Source of the DNA: Solanum dulcamara | Lineage: Eukaryota; Streptophyta; Magnoliopsida; Solanales; Solanaceae | Direction of reading: 5' to 3' | Assembly (NCBI RefSeq): GCF_947179165.1 | Contig: NC_077237.1 | Coordinates: 84,668,341 to 84,732,340, forward strand | Length of the DNA stretch: 64,000 bases | In this document: in pieces, positions 43,770 through 57,900 of the stretch | Layout of the letters: each line of letters begins with the position of its first letter | Numbering within the stretch: the first letter of the stretch is position 1 | Position numbers and translations under genes: made by a program | The notes under the pieces: generated by a model | Databases searched by the model: none | What the model was told of the DNA's origin: nothing | Seen by the model: only the letters and a program-made list of their open reading frames with translations

Positions 43770-45907
43770 GGAAAACATAAACAACAATATCAAATTTTGA
43801 CAATTCGATACATGAAATAAAGCAAAGGTTACGAGTTCGATCTATGCAAACAGTTTGGTAAGTCTGTCACTTCCTAGAGTACCTCTACAAAGAATGAAAT
43901 CAAAGATAAGAAATTACCAGAAGGAAATTAATTAAACATGAAAAATATTAATTAATACTATTATGAAAAATATTAATGGGTAAAAAAAATGAACCCCTTG
44001 TAAAGTCAGATGTAACGGTTTTTAGGAGGGAAGGAAATTTATTGGCATCCCAAACATGTCGGTAACGTTTTTCCACTTTGGACTGAAAAAAAACATAAAT
44101 TCCCTTTGAATAGATTCATGTTTGTCAAAAAATGATACTATTTATTCTATTTGTCTTAAAACAATGAACAATTGTGGGACTATGATGTAAATACATATAC
44201 TTTGTTTTTTAATAATTGCGGTGTCCAATTTGCAAACTGAACTAATATTATAAGATAGATGCTATCTCTTGACTCTTATTAGTATTCTCTCACATAAAAC
44301 TTAGGATAAATAGGAATAAATCAATTGTGTTTTATATAATGATTCTGAATTCACTTTATCAATTGTAGTAGGTCACACACCTTTAGATGCTAAATGCATT
44401 ATGCATATGTTGTTTTTAGATGTAAATTTAAATATCAATTGATTAATTTTTAAATGAAAAGAACAAATAACATAAACTCTTATATAAATTATATATATAA
44501 TATCATTTTTTTTAAAAATGAATTAATAAGTGAAGATAACAACTACTTTTTCCGTCCAAAAATATCCTTTTTCTCTCCGAATGAATTTTGGTACGTGTAA
44601 ACTTACCACTCGTAGTATTTTTATATAATTTTTGAATAGCTGATTTTTTTTCTTTTAGATAAATATGAATCAGCCTAGTTAGTTTGCCTGGAACATAATA
44701 AGTCAAATCAATCTATACATTTTGGCTTTTTTTCTTAACAAGGCATAATTAAACTGTTGATAATCATGAATTGCAAATAAACTGAGTAGAAATGATTATG
44801 TGAAAATTCTCCCTGATACCACTAGACTATAAATCTTGATGGCAAAATGAGTGTTTCGTTTTGTTGCCATAATCTGCTTTCATTCGGCATTTTATATTCT
44901 AAATAATTAAATCATTAGCAATTTCAATGAACATTGAAATAGTAGTCAGGTAATATCATAATAATTTTTTGAATATTCTTATTGGATAGACAGGCTAAGA
45001 CTAGGTGGCTCCAAAATGACACATCGTGTAAGTTTATTTGACAATGTAAAAGATTCTTGGGAAAAAATCAAAAGGAAAGACTCAATACATGACTAACTCC
45101 TTAAATTTATCGAGATAATCTATTTAAACATTTGAAAGAATCCATATTTATATTGAACATAAAATATTTTATGACTTATTGATGCAAATGCATATAATTA
45201 AAAAAAATTAACATATTTATCTGATTAACTTAACTATCTAATAGATATTGAAAACACGCATCATTTTTTCTTTAAAATTTGAATCGAACGAAACATTTTA
45301 TTAGGAATTGAGGTGTTCAATTGGACCATGTCTTAATTTGATTTCTAAATGGAATTATCCTGATAAATTTAACGGCCTGAAAACAACATATAATGTGTGG
45401 GAAAAATTTATGGTTAGCTACTTAGTCCCATGGCCATATAGAACATCAGTTTCAGCTCAAAATATCTTCTAATTATCAAACAAAGTAGGGACTGGGGGAA
45501 GAGAAGCTTGGCCTTTACCCAAACAAGTTAATACCCTAGTCGAAATATATCATCCATTTTGAAAACCAGTAAATAAACATTTCTTTTTATATACACTCCA
45601 ACCAACTGGCAATTCAGCAATAAGAATTCAAGTGAAACAGGACCATTTCTCCTTCCAGAAATCGCGTATTCTCACTACTTTAGGGTAAAGAATAGCTTAA
45701 TGTAAAAGGAGAATTTTACATTGAATCACCTAGTAGTAAGACTCTAGGAAAATGTTGCATTTATTGCTGATAGAATAATTGATGGGAAGCAGCACTGCAG
45801 AAGACTCATTTGTCAGTTTCAGATCTACTAAATCCTCTGGTTTCAGGACTTGAGACACAATGTGTTTAGCACATCAAATTTGAAATACCACAAGAAACAT
45901 GATAGTA
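43770..45907. other. Intergenic region between SYT and VPS35
   Basis: It holds the SYT promoter and leader on the left and the VPS35 3' UTR on the right. One MITE (45079-45380) was recognised. No additional gene is supported. Confidence 0.5.
45079..45380. mobile_element. Diverged Mutator-like MITE, relative of 38079-38564
   Basis: The left end gactcaatacatgactaact and right-side gaggtgttcaattggacc, gatttctaaatggaatta follow the order of the 486-bp element. No clear target duplication remains. Confidence 0.6.
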
Positions 45908-48900
45908 TCACACCTTAATTGGACCAAATTTCTCACCCATTAGCCCTCCTTTTTGTTTCTGAAATTGAACGTAACGCAATGTGCTGGAGAAGAAAGCGTT
46001 TGAAGCTTTATCTGGGGTTGTGGAGTCACTCTGCATCTCAGTTTTAATCAACTCTATAAGGCTCTGAATTGCAGAAGGTGTTATTTGAGGGTTCCCCTTC
46101 TCAAAAAAGTAAAGGTACCTGAGACCAGAAGTGGATTTTATAATATATAAACCCAGGTCTGCAATCTAGAACCTGAATTTCTCTTAAAAACATTAATGTT
46201 CTGATTACTAACTTGTTAAGTATTTCAACAAAAAGAGTGACAGGTCCACTGCTACCCCTTGTAACATTTGCCTGTTGCTGTGCTGCATTAGCGATCCGCA
46301 ACGAACGCTTTAGGCAAAGCAAGACCCTATCATAACCCAAAGACAGCAAATCATATAATCCAGGGTAACACAAGTAAAAAAATTGCAAGACTTCAACTCC
46401 TGAATGATAAAAGCTATGGGGAAGACAAGTTCAAGCCTTCTTATAAGATGCATCAATTTAATAGGCAAATAACTCGATTGAAAATGAGAAATTTGAGGAA
46501 CACTCTTGCCAACCTTTCTCCATCTTTACTACCATCTTGATCGTCAACCCAAAATAGATGTGAACAAGCATAAACTGCTCTACATTGATCAGGTTTCTTT
46601 AGGAGTTTTGCTGAATACTATACATTAAAAAAAGGTATTCCCATTGTTAGAAAACAAATAAATAGATAGACAGATCAAAAGAGATGAAAGGTAGAAATTA
46701 CCCCTGTGGCCTTATGTGTTAAGGTATCCCTGTTCTCAACACCAAACACAGTCATCTTTTGAAGAGTTCCGATTATCAAGTGTATTGCAGTCACTTGCGC
46801 TTTAGAATCCTAATACCAAGTACAAGAGGTTTAAGTAGAACTTTGAACAGATGAAAAGGTAAATGGAAGAAGAATATAACATCAAACACATCGTTTACAG
46901 GTGAGTAATTACCGCAACTTCTTCTTCATATAGTACAAAAGCTTGTGTAAAAAATTCATAAGCAATCACTTCAAGTTCACAATCATTGGCGGCCTGAGGA
47001 ACAAAAGCAAGTTTCAGAAATAAATATAATAATAAATGGATCAAGTAAAATTCTGTTGCTCACCTAGTGATAGTGAAGAGACTTTCACACCACACAAATA
47101 AAATGGATGCACTCGCACATATGCATAGATCAGAGGCACTCCTGGAAGGCATATCTAATTGATAGGAAGACAATTTCCTAGGGCATCCAAAAGATTCCAC
47201 TAGGTAATTCTCCTGCTATGTTTCGAAACTTGAGCTGATCCCGAGGGCATAAGTGAAGTTTTAAAAAGAACATAAGAGAGATATTAAATAGGTCTATCCA
47301 TCAACACCTATCCACCTTTTGCTCATGTACTCCTGAGCTTTTCACCATGACATTCTTGTTCTTTCAATCATCTCCCATTCTACCAGTGAAGGGGTGAGGT
47401 TATTGAGCCTAAAAGCTCATAATCATCTTAGGGCATAATTTAGGATTTTACTGAGATATGTTTTGATAAGAAAAAAAGAAGAAAATCTCCTTAAAATCCT
47501 AAATTATGCCCTAAGGAGATATTTTTTTTTTGAAACAGGCAACTTTGTGTATGCCTACAACAGTACATAGGCAGTACTGAGCCACATTTACAATAAGATC
47601 ATCAAACCCAGCTATCTGATCCTAAATTGAGTCTAGGCCCTAAGGTGATATTCCATAATATAATTAGCTATTTGTGTGTTGGATATCTGAAAATTCTTTT
47701 AAATGTTGGGAAAGCTTCTAAACCTGGAACAGGATTTCATTTTAGTCTAAACTTAGTCATTTAAGGCAAATTGAAAGGTTTGTCTTTTAGATTTTTTGAC
47801 AAACCCTTCATTTCTGTTGGGTAAATTATTAGTCTACTTTGGTATATGTTTGATGGCTTGGTTTGTGACATATATTTTCTACTTACAATAGCGAAATTTG
47901 GAGCACAAACCAGGCCATATTTTCAGAATATATAGGGCCCGTTTGGATGGGCTTATAAGTTGGTCAAACCAACTTATAAGCCCTTTTTAGCTTATTGTGG
48001 TGTTTGCCTAATGCTAACTTTAAGCCATAAAGTTCTTAAAGTCAGTCAAAAATGAAAAGTTAGGATTCCTAACTTTTTTTTTCTAAGTGTTTAAAGCCAT
48101 TTTCTTTGACCATGGAAATTACTTTTATATCCCTTATATTTTAACTAAATTCCCAAACTACCCTTTTTATTCTTTTAACCCTAAAATTCACATCATTTTC
48201 CTCATTTCTTCAGCATAAACACTTTTATCCAAACACTCAACTGCTTATTTATAAAAATAACTTTCAGCACTTCAAAGTTCTAAAAGCACTTCATACATAA
48301 AAGTTACTTTTTTTAAGCCCATCCAAACGGGCTCATAGAGGTGGAGAGTTTGTAAAAGTTATGTTTTAAATTGTTTTCTGCTTAAAGTAGTTCTACTGGA
48401 CATTTAACAGTTAATAGATGGAAAAAAATAATCTATACTTTTAGGAAGTAGTTTACTTATTGGCTTCTTAAAGGGGTTTCTAAATAGTATAATGCACAAC
48501 ATTTCAAAAAATAATATCATGCACAACATCTCCAGAGGAAAAAAATCAACCGTTCACCTCTGCACACTGCAAGTATAACCTCAATGCCAATTCTGCCGAT
48601 GGAACTGTAGAAAGAGCCTCGATAGTCTGCAACATGATTAGCTCAATCAGTAAACTGCTGCACACAAGGGTTATCTGATAGTTAGAAGACAAATGACAGG
48701 AATCAAATGGAGGTAATCATATCCTAGTACCATGAATGAAACTGAACACACCACAAACCAGTTTGTTCAAAAGATTAACAAAGTTTAAACCTGAAGATCA
48801 CCAATATGGAGGAGCGGGGTGAAGAAAATACTACAAGTCTGCAGTCATGACTTATAATATCTTCTCTCAGAAGACAAAAATAAAAGAAAAAATCACTCCA

Positions 48901-51900
48901 ATGTACTGCATCTCACCAGTACGGAGATCATCATGGAGAGGACATTTTGTGTCACATCGCATAACCATGGTGAGAAATAAAATCAATAACAAATCAAAAT
49001 CAAAGGAAACAAAAAGAATCTCACACACTGATTCTAATGACAATTACAAGACACCATATCCAAGAGCTACTATTACCTCATTCAATAACTGAAAAATTTT
49101 CTTTGGTGTAGCTGGAACCTCTTCTCCCGCCATATCTCCATCCTGACCTTGCAATCTCCTAACCAACTTCCATTTGATTGAGAAAGTATTTCAGAATTAT
49201 GATCCTGAAATTTCAGGAGAGGTGGAAAGAGGAAAATAGCATGGTACAAATTTTACGTAAGCATTTGAAACATTCAACTATATGTGAAGTCTCCAAATTT
49301 TTTGACAAGTATAAGGTTTGTCGAAAAAGCCATTATTAAATAGACTAAAAGAACTTCAGAAACTCGCGGACTGGAGGGGAATGGTAAATGATCAGTATCC
49401 TGCCTCGATCATACATCACTTGCACGGTCTATAACAGTTCTTACAGATTGAATGTCTCTATCTAATTCCAACATGTAGAGAAAGTTTTTGCAAGTATGCT
49501 GTATGACAGAATGAGAGAGAGAGAAGAAGATACTGGCCTATGGATGCCACATATCATCTATTTTGATAGAAAATCATCTATTTATTTACTTTATTAGCAT
49601 AACTATGCACAAACATCTTGTTGATGGGATGACATGCAATGAAAAATGGTATTAAAATTATTCATTACCTTTTTCCTTATAGAGTTAATGTCAGAAGGTC
49701 ATGGAATTCTACTAAATGCATATTAAGTAAAGACATCAGCATAATCACAAACAACCAAAAGGTGAGAGAGAGAGCATAAGTGCTGAAAACAACAAACCTT
49801 TAGTGCTGAAAAGGCAAGAGGAGCAACTGTAAAAGTTAGGCGCTTTGGACCTCCAGCCATTATATGCTTCCTAACAGTGCATATTATCTGATTTGCAACA
49901 ACGAAGAGTTAAGAATATTATGGGCATGACTTTGGGGTATTTCAACTGATTTAGTCAGTACTTTTTTATTGAATCAATTGGTTAATCATTATTGGTGTTC
50001 GGTTATCATATGAGAAAATCACTTTAAGAATTGATAACCACATAGTATTAGTATGATGAACTGACTGTTATCTAAGGAGCTGAGTAGAAGCACAATCAAT
50101 AGTGCTAAGTAGTATGAAACAACGAACTCTACTTGTGAACCTCAAGCAAATCCATGTTCTCCTAACTGTTTTTCCTTGATCCTACTATGTAGAGTATTCT
50201 ATCTAATCATATGCTGGAACAAATGTAAGTATCCCACAGCGCCAATAATTTCCATTGGAATATCCCTTCCGAACTTAAACTGTATACCATGATAGCATCC
50301 CCCTATCAAATACCACTAGTCAGTATCATAATAATGCCAGTCTGGTTTAGAATATTAAAAGAAGAAAAGAAATGTGAAAACTGGGTATTGCTATATATTA
50401 CGGAAGATGGGCTTGTTTAAGAAAATGAAAAGGGTAAGTAGATAGTGTTTTTCTTCGGAAGAAAGATTTTTTTCTGATTCCACCCCAAAATATTTACTTG
50501 GAATAACAAAACAACAAAGGCAACTTATTGAACCTATAATCATACAGCACCTAATATGTTATATGGTTCTCTCATAACCGGCAGAGCGACGCATGCCAAC
50601 TTAATGACATGGGCTTCTTTTCCAGTTTGCCTCGATCTAGAAATCACTTTTCTCTATAAACTTCAACATTATCGGGAGTTCCACAGAAATTAGGAAACTA
50701 GTTTCAACGTACGTGCATTGCATGTATCAGTAAATTATAAATTCTATTCAAAAAGAAAAATTATAAAATTTTGTAAAATAGTAATGAACCTAATGACAAC
50801 ATAATTTTATTACACTGACCCAAATATTGTGTTCAAGGCATCTGACCTTATATCGCTTTATAGAATTAACTTAAATTGTGTTCAAAGTAAAAAGATGACA
50901 ATTTAAAAATTAAAACGCAAATTAAATTAAGGTTAAACACATTCCTAACTTTTTTGTTTGGTAAACAACAAAACCAAAACAGTTCCCGTGATAAAAGTAG
51001 TTAGAAATCCCTTTTTTATAAGGTATTCTCCTCTTTTATTTATGATAGGAGATTTTGAAACCGAAAACAATTTGATTCCTTCTTGAAAAGATAGTTTTCT
51101 ATTTTTTGTTGTTGATAGTTTTCTCTTTTATTTAACTTAAATGTAGGAATACAAACATGGACTTTACAAAATAATGTGATATTCCTGTATTACCATTTAT
51201 AGAGGAAAAATGAGTGATGCACCTAAAATAAATGGGAAGTGATCAAAATTTGACCCTTATACAAAATAATGTGTCTTGTATTACAAAAAACAATAAGAAT
51301 CCTTCCAGTTTCAAAAAAAACAATAAGAGTCCTTTACAAGTATGTTATGTTACATAATTCAAATAAGAAAGGATTTAATACATAAAATTTAGTTGATTTG
51401 AAGTCCTAATATTAGGGAAATAACTAATGTGTATTCCTAAATATCAGGAAAATAAATTAAATTACTATTTTGTCTAGTGTGAAGTCAATGACATTTCGCA
51501 GTTCGTAAAGTTTTCAATTTTTATGAAAAGCATTGCCTTGTATATTACTTTGGAATAAGAATACATATCTAATTGTATTGTATATACAGACCTAGATGAC
51601 CAGGACTAAATATATATGCATTTTCTCTTTTAACTTTTCAATAACTAATCATCAAACGAGGTAATAATAGGTTAGCTTGCATATTTCTGATAAAAAGAAG
51701 AGAGGATTCTTCCTGAAACATCTAAAAATTATAGGAGAATACTATTGGAAAATCTAGTGTAGACACGATTTATGGTTGTTTAGAGCGATTTAGCTATAAT
51801 TTAATTTCTTTGACAAGCTAGTTCCTTTTTTCAAGTGAATTTTCCTTTTCTCTCTGGTTTTCTTTAGAAATTGCACAATTAGGTTTGGCCTTGGGTTATA

Positions 51901-54900
51901 GAAGAATCCCAAACCTAAAAGAATCACCACTTAATGTGACAATCTTGTTATTAAATTTGCCAATGGCAATGAGACTATGTTTTCTTTTTGTTTTACACCC
52001 TCCATTCACTTTTACTTGTTCAATTTTGACTTTGCACGTCCTTAACAAATAATGATTGACATGAGTATTTTACCACAATACCCATATTAATTGATGTTTA
52101 GTCTTAGGTCTTGAAAAATGATTTGGAAAAAAAGTAATTAATGTTTATATGCTAAAAGGGACAAGTAAAAGTGAAAATGTATTTTTGATATAGTGGGCAA
52201 GGCAAGTAAAAAAAGAAAAGGTACTTTTAGTATAATGGAAAAGTAAAAGTGAATGGAGACAGTACTTTTTAAGGAAATGACTTATATATAAAATCGTAAT
52301 CGATTTTTAAAGTCTATAATTGGTTACCTAGCTCAAATATGGAAAGATTTAATGACCAAAATTTAAGTTGATTTCAAAATCCTAAATATTAGAAATATAA
52401 TTAAATGAATACTTATCTAGGGTGAAATCTATTTTTAAAGCATAAAAAGGCGAACGACATTTCTCTAAGAGACTTCGAGCTTTTAATATAATATAGGTAA
52501 TACAAGGAAAGAGAGGATAAATCATGTTCTCATCCTAGAAACAAAAAGTTCCATTTAGGGCTACAGAGGTATAGAATATCAACAATATACTAAGTTCAGC
52601 TACACTTAAAGTGCTTTAGTTTCAGCATTGTTACATGTTTCATAAAATTATACAAAGAAAATGCATCAGAAAAATAGTTAAGTTGTTTGTCTACAAAAGA
52701 GGAAGTTAAGCGAAAGACATAAAAAAAATGCAAATTATTACAACGGAACTAGTACCCAAGAGTGTGGCCTACGGGTCAATGAAGTGAGTTGAGAATCATG
52801 AGATCTCAGGTTCAAACCCTAGCACAGACACAAAACACTAGGTGATTTCTTCTCATCTGTCCTAGCCTTAGTGGATAGAATTATATGGTATATGTTCCTG
52901 ATGGGAGGTGGCACGCATCCTGTGGAATTAGTCGAGGTGCACAAGCTGGGCCGGACACCATGGGTGTAAAAACAAAATTAGAGTGACACTCTGTTAGTGA
53001 CACCGATTTTTTTACCATTTGTTGAAAGGTTAGCCCTTTTAACAATTTCTCTCAACTCAAGTTTCCATCAACCTTCAGTACTTGTCCATCCATCTAGAGT
53101 AAAATAAATATTTTGTAGACAAATGAATAACATCAAGTGGCATATCGCAGAACACACTCTTCTTTCAATACTGATTTTTCAGTTTCTTTATCGAAATCAA
53201 ACAACATACAAATAACTCGGTTTATTGGATCATTTCTAAAATTAAATAGAACTAAATGAAGCAATAATCTTAGTGTTTACTCCAAACATAAACAAATAAA
53301 GCACCAATCATAAAGAGGTCTAGCGCAAATACCTAAAAAGTGATCAATAATAATTTTCTCTACAAAACTTCTCCAATAAATCAATTACCTTTAACATTTC
53401 CTCAGGCTCATCGTTGTACAGAACGTGTATAAGGCGAGCAACAGAATTCTGTTCCTCCTTGAAATCCTCCTCATCAAGCTTTTGGCCAAAACCACAACAA
53501 AAAGGAAAAGAAGTCATTCCACTGGTAGAAACTATCCGGAAAATCTCACATATATGAGTACTGAATAAAAGTTAAAGAAAAAGGAAGCCATCAACAGAGC
53601 CAGAACAAAATATAACAAATTCAGGAATTTGAAGTAATCAAAATTGATCATTTATCTGTAAACCTCATCCGTAGCAGTTCCATCCAAGTCTTTGATAAGC
53701 CCTTTTATCAATTCAAACAAAACCTCGACCTGGAAAAAGATGTAAATCAATTAAAGAAAGAATCAAATTATTCAAACTAGTGATCAATCACTACAGATCG
53801 CGGCTTATACCTTGTCAGCAGTTGATACACAGGTGTCATTCTTCATGATGCTCTCAATGATTATCTGTGCCATGATCTTATTTGTTCCAGCATCAAGGTG
53901 ATCCATGACACGTGGATAATTTGAAAGAGTTAGAACTGTCACAATGTCAGTGTATTTCTCCAAGGGTGCACTCAAGAGAGCAACAACTTGTTTTGTTGCT
54001 TTACTATCCTCAAGCTTGGCTTTACCAGAAAGTTTCTTGACGCATGCTCCCTAACAACAATCAGCAAAGAAAATCAGTGTAGTCAAAGGCGCGCTTTAAG
54101 CACGCTTAAGCCCTAAACGAGGATCAAAACGTGTTGAGCGCTTCGCCTCGCTTTATGTGTGCTTCAGTGTAGTCAACAAGGTTCTAAGGCAAACCTTTCC
54201 TTGTCAATGAGCCTCTTCTAAACAAGTGACACTAAACAATTGATATTTCACTTTATCATAGTTTTTTTTCAATTTCCTTGGTCATATATTTGTCATTCAT
54301 GTTTATAATCATTAGTCTTGGACTGAACATATATATTTGTATTTTTTTTGTCCCTTTGCGCTTTTTTTTCATTAAAGCCCACGCTTTATTTGCGTTTTTT
54401 TTTCATTAAAGCCCACGCTTTATTTGCGCTTTGCGCTTAAAGCCCCAACAGACCTTAGAGCTTTTTTGCGCTTTTCGCCTTTGATAACACTGGAGAAAAT
54501 GTCATCCGATACATCTCCCCTCTTTAGCCAACAACTCTGCTGGGATTTCCTAACCTAGCCTGGTTAACACTCCTAACAACCACTAAGAATCCATGTTCAT
54601 ACATAAATTGATCAAAGAAACAACTATCCTAGAATCCATCCCCACACAGAAATTGATGAAAGATACAACTATCCTCCTCTCACCAAAAATGGTGACCACA
54701 TTTTATGTATCAACTGGCTACATAGAGCTAAGAGAATAAAGACAGAAGTTTCTGTGCTACTACCTTACTATGGATACCAAATTGACAAGAGCGTACCAGT
54801 ATTTGATCCACGTAGTCTAGTCGATCAGGATGAACATGGAGAGTGAAGGTCAGAAGTGATACATACAAAGAAATGGCTCCAACAACTGGCATATCAACTT

Positions 54901-57900
54901 GTGCTTCAATGACCTGCATATAAAGGAACCCATTGAATACTTGGAAGGCTAATGTGAGGTGCTCTTAATCATAAATCCTGCTAAAAAAAAGTGAAGTTTG
55001 TTCAAAATAAAATTCCAACTACAAGTTACAAAACGAGATAATCCAAATATATGTCTGAAACAATGTAATCACCCATAACATGCAGGCTGACCTTGCACTT
55101 AACTACTAAGTAGGCAGCCTAGTAAATTTTGTTCTGGAATCAGACATAAAACATCAGGAATTACCTTCCCAATGGCACTGCTTAGCTTGGCAAATGCTTC
55201 AACTTGAAGGAAGTCAGGTAACACCTAAATAATCAAAACAATTACACCTAAATATGAGCAGAAATCAAGAAAATCTCCAGGCAGAAGCGGGTAAACAGTT
55301 ATTTACTTACTTCAGGACTTGAATCAGCATAGTTCGACAATCTCTCCATCAACCGTGACAGCACAGTCTTAACGTCAACAGCAGGCTAAATAAGAAAATG
55401 AAATAAAAAAGTATATTTTCAATTTCCTCATGGAACTTAACATAGCAACATAATGCAGCTATTGTGGATTGTATATGTTCTTTTCTTGTCTGGGAGATGG
55501 GATAACATATTCAGCAAGGGGCTGATAACATATCATGCTTCTACAACATCAACCACCATAAGATTCGAACAAATTGTTAAGACTACAAGTTTAAGCTCCA
55601 TACTTAAAGAACACTCCAACTTTGTAGATCCAGAAACACTAATTGTACATCCAGACACTCATCCAAGAAGAAAAAGTTAAGCTGAAAACTAAGCAATATG
55701 CCAACGTAAGACAGTTATTCCAGTTAATCTAGTGAATGAGGAACTTATCTAGTCCATTTAACATAGAGCAGAAAAGAAAAAGAGGAAAGAAAACCCTACT
55801 CTCTCCCTCCCCCATCCCCCGATCTCTCAAGACAAATAAGAAAAACTGGAATAACAAGTTTGAGCCACTAGCATTCACCAGGTATATAATCTTATTCTTC
55901 TTTCACAATAGGAAAAGATCTGAAAGGCAGTCAAATAGGCTGTCTATTTCTGTTTTTCTTTTTTCATTTCCTTTTTTTATGGAAAAGGTAATACTTGTAG
56001 CTATAAAAAGCACAAAGTTAGTTCTCGAATTTCTTTAAGTTAGATATGTTTTAGATATACATTATACATTTGAGAAAAGAAGGATATGAAGATGCAATCA
56101 AGAGGAGCAGACAAAGGACAGGACAAGACAAACTTATCCTGCCAAAGAAGTTGGGTACTTGTTTATTTTTGGTTACTTACTTGGAGTTGTGGACAAGCAC
56201 CCAATAAAGTTTCAAGTGTCTGCAAGTGGTACTCATCTGGAAAGACCTGAATTATGCAGTCCATCAGATAATATTGCGCAATCTCATCCTTAGAATTGAC
56301 AACCTGTGGGAACATTTAGCTGCATCTTTAGAGATGGGATAAATGTTACAAGCAAACGAGACAGTCTTATATTCCATGTACAGAAAAGGTGTTATCATGC
56401 TAATAGTTACCTGCTCCAATACTCTGGGCAGAACCACGTCTTTATAGATTTCAAGATCAACACCCTCTATCTGACTAAGAACGTGCAAATTCTTCCCGAC
56501 CTAAAATATGAGAGGTACAGCTGAATAATGTAATTCTGAACCGAACCATAAGGATCTTGAAAAGAGAACATAAATGATTGAGCGCATTGATATTACGAGA
56601 TCACGAAGTTCGCTCCTTTCTTTTTCCAGCTTCTCTTTCAACCTGACAGGTCCCTGCAGACCATAAAGCGCGAAGAATGCCTCAACTCAAGATCACCAAA
56701 GCAAATGAATGTATCACAAGCACTATAACACCTGCATGGCCAAAACATGCCCTCATGACTCAGTTTACCTTCCTGGCATGCAAATGCACAGATGCCATGC
56801 AAGTCCAAAGTAAAAGCAAAGTAAGAGTTCAGAAGATCCTAACGTACATTATGCTGCATTCTAACCCAAAGCTTATTCATCTCTGTGAAGTTCTGCAGCA
56901 CAAAATCTACAGCATCCATGACAGTATCACCTTCTCTGCATGAAGAACAGTGTGAAGCATCTCAGAAGATCATCCCCCTATTGTCAAACTAGAAAATGAT
57001 AAGAAAATACCACATTGGGTCTCCCTGCATACTTAAATAGGTATATAAAAATATATATAACTAATGTGTGTGCATGCAGCTCTCTGTGTGTGTGTTTCAA
57101 GCAAGTGAATAAAAATGTACTTCTGTAGAGCTGACGTGATATATGTGCAACCTAATATCACATAATCCAAGTAGTAATCAATAGCTTTACCCTTCATACT
57201 CAGAACCTAGGTCTGGCAATTTATCTCTGCTAATTTGAGCAAGATAACTCCTCAGGAAGAGCCCACGTGTAGGATGTTGAATACCACGACACATTTCAAC
57301 AAGATCCTTGAGAATATCCTTAGCAGGAGCCTCTTTGGATTTTATGTAAACAGATCCTACTGTACATAGGAGATACCTGAAATATTACATGATAAACTTC
57401 CATCAGACATCTGATTCTTTAGGAACCGCAAGGGCTTACGAGATAGGGAGAAGACAATAATACACAGGAAATAAAGATCAAGGTAAGGAAGCAAAATCGA
57501 GCAGCTATCACTCGACTCCAAAAACAGAAATTTACTCCTGGCATGAGCAATTCACAAACAAATGGGAGAAAGAAAAAACACATTTACTGATAGTTGTTGC
57601 CTACCAAGAAGCCAGTGTGAACTCATTCAAAACAGGTGATGTTGATATTGCCATCAGTTGGTGTTTCAGATTTAAAAATTGGTGTTTGTGATAATTCTTG
57701 GTAGCTTGTAATATATCAACCCACTGCCATGTAACAATGAGTCAAGGTGAGAAAATAAAACCTATGGTTTTTTTTGGGATAAGCACGTGGAGGGACAAAA
57801 GAAGTAAGGTGAGCTTTGAAGCAAGGTGACCTCTAGGGGTGCTCACGGGTCGATTTGGTTCGGTTATTGGTCAAAATCAAAACCACACCAATTTAATCAG

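Noticed and set aside
51360..52500. Two loosely similar segments (gttgatttgaagtcctaata and gttgatttcaaaatcctaaa) suggesting a long duplication in VPS35 intron 14
   Set aside because: Similarity is patchy and the boundaries could not be defined by eye.
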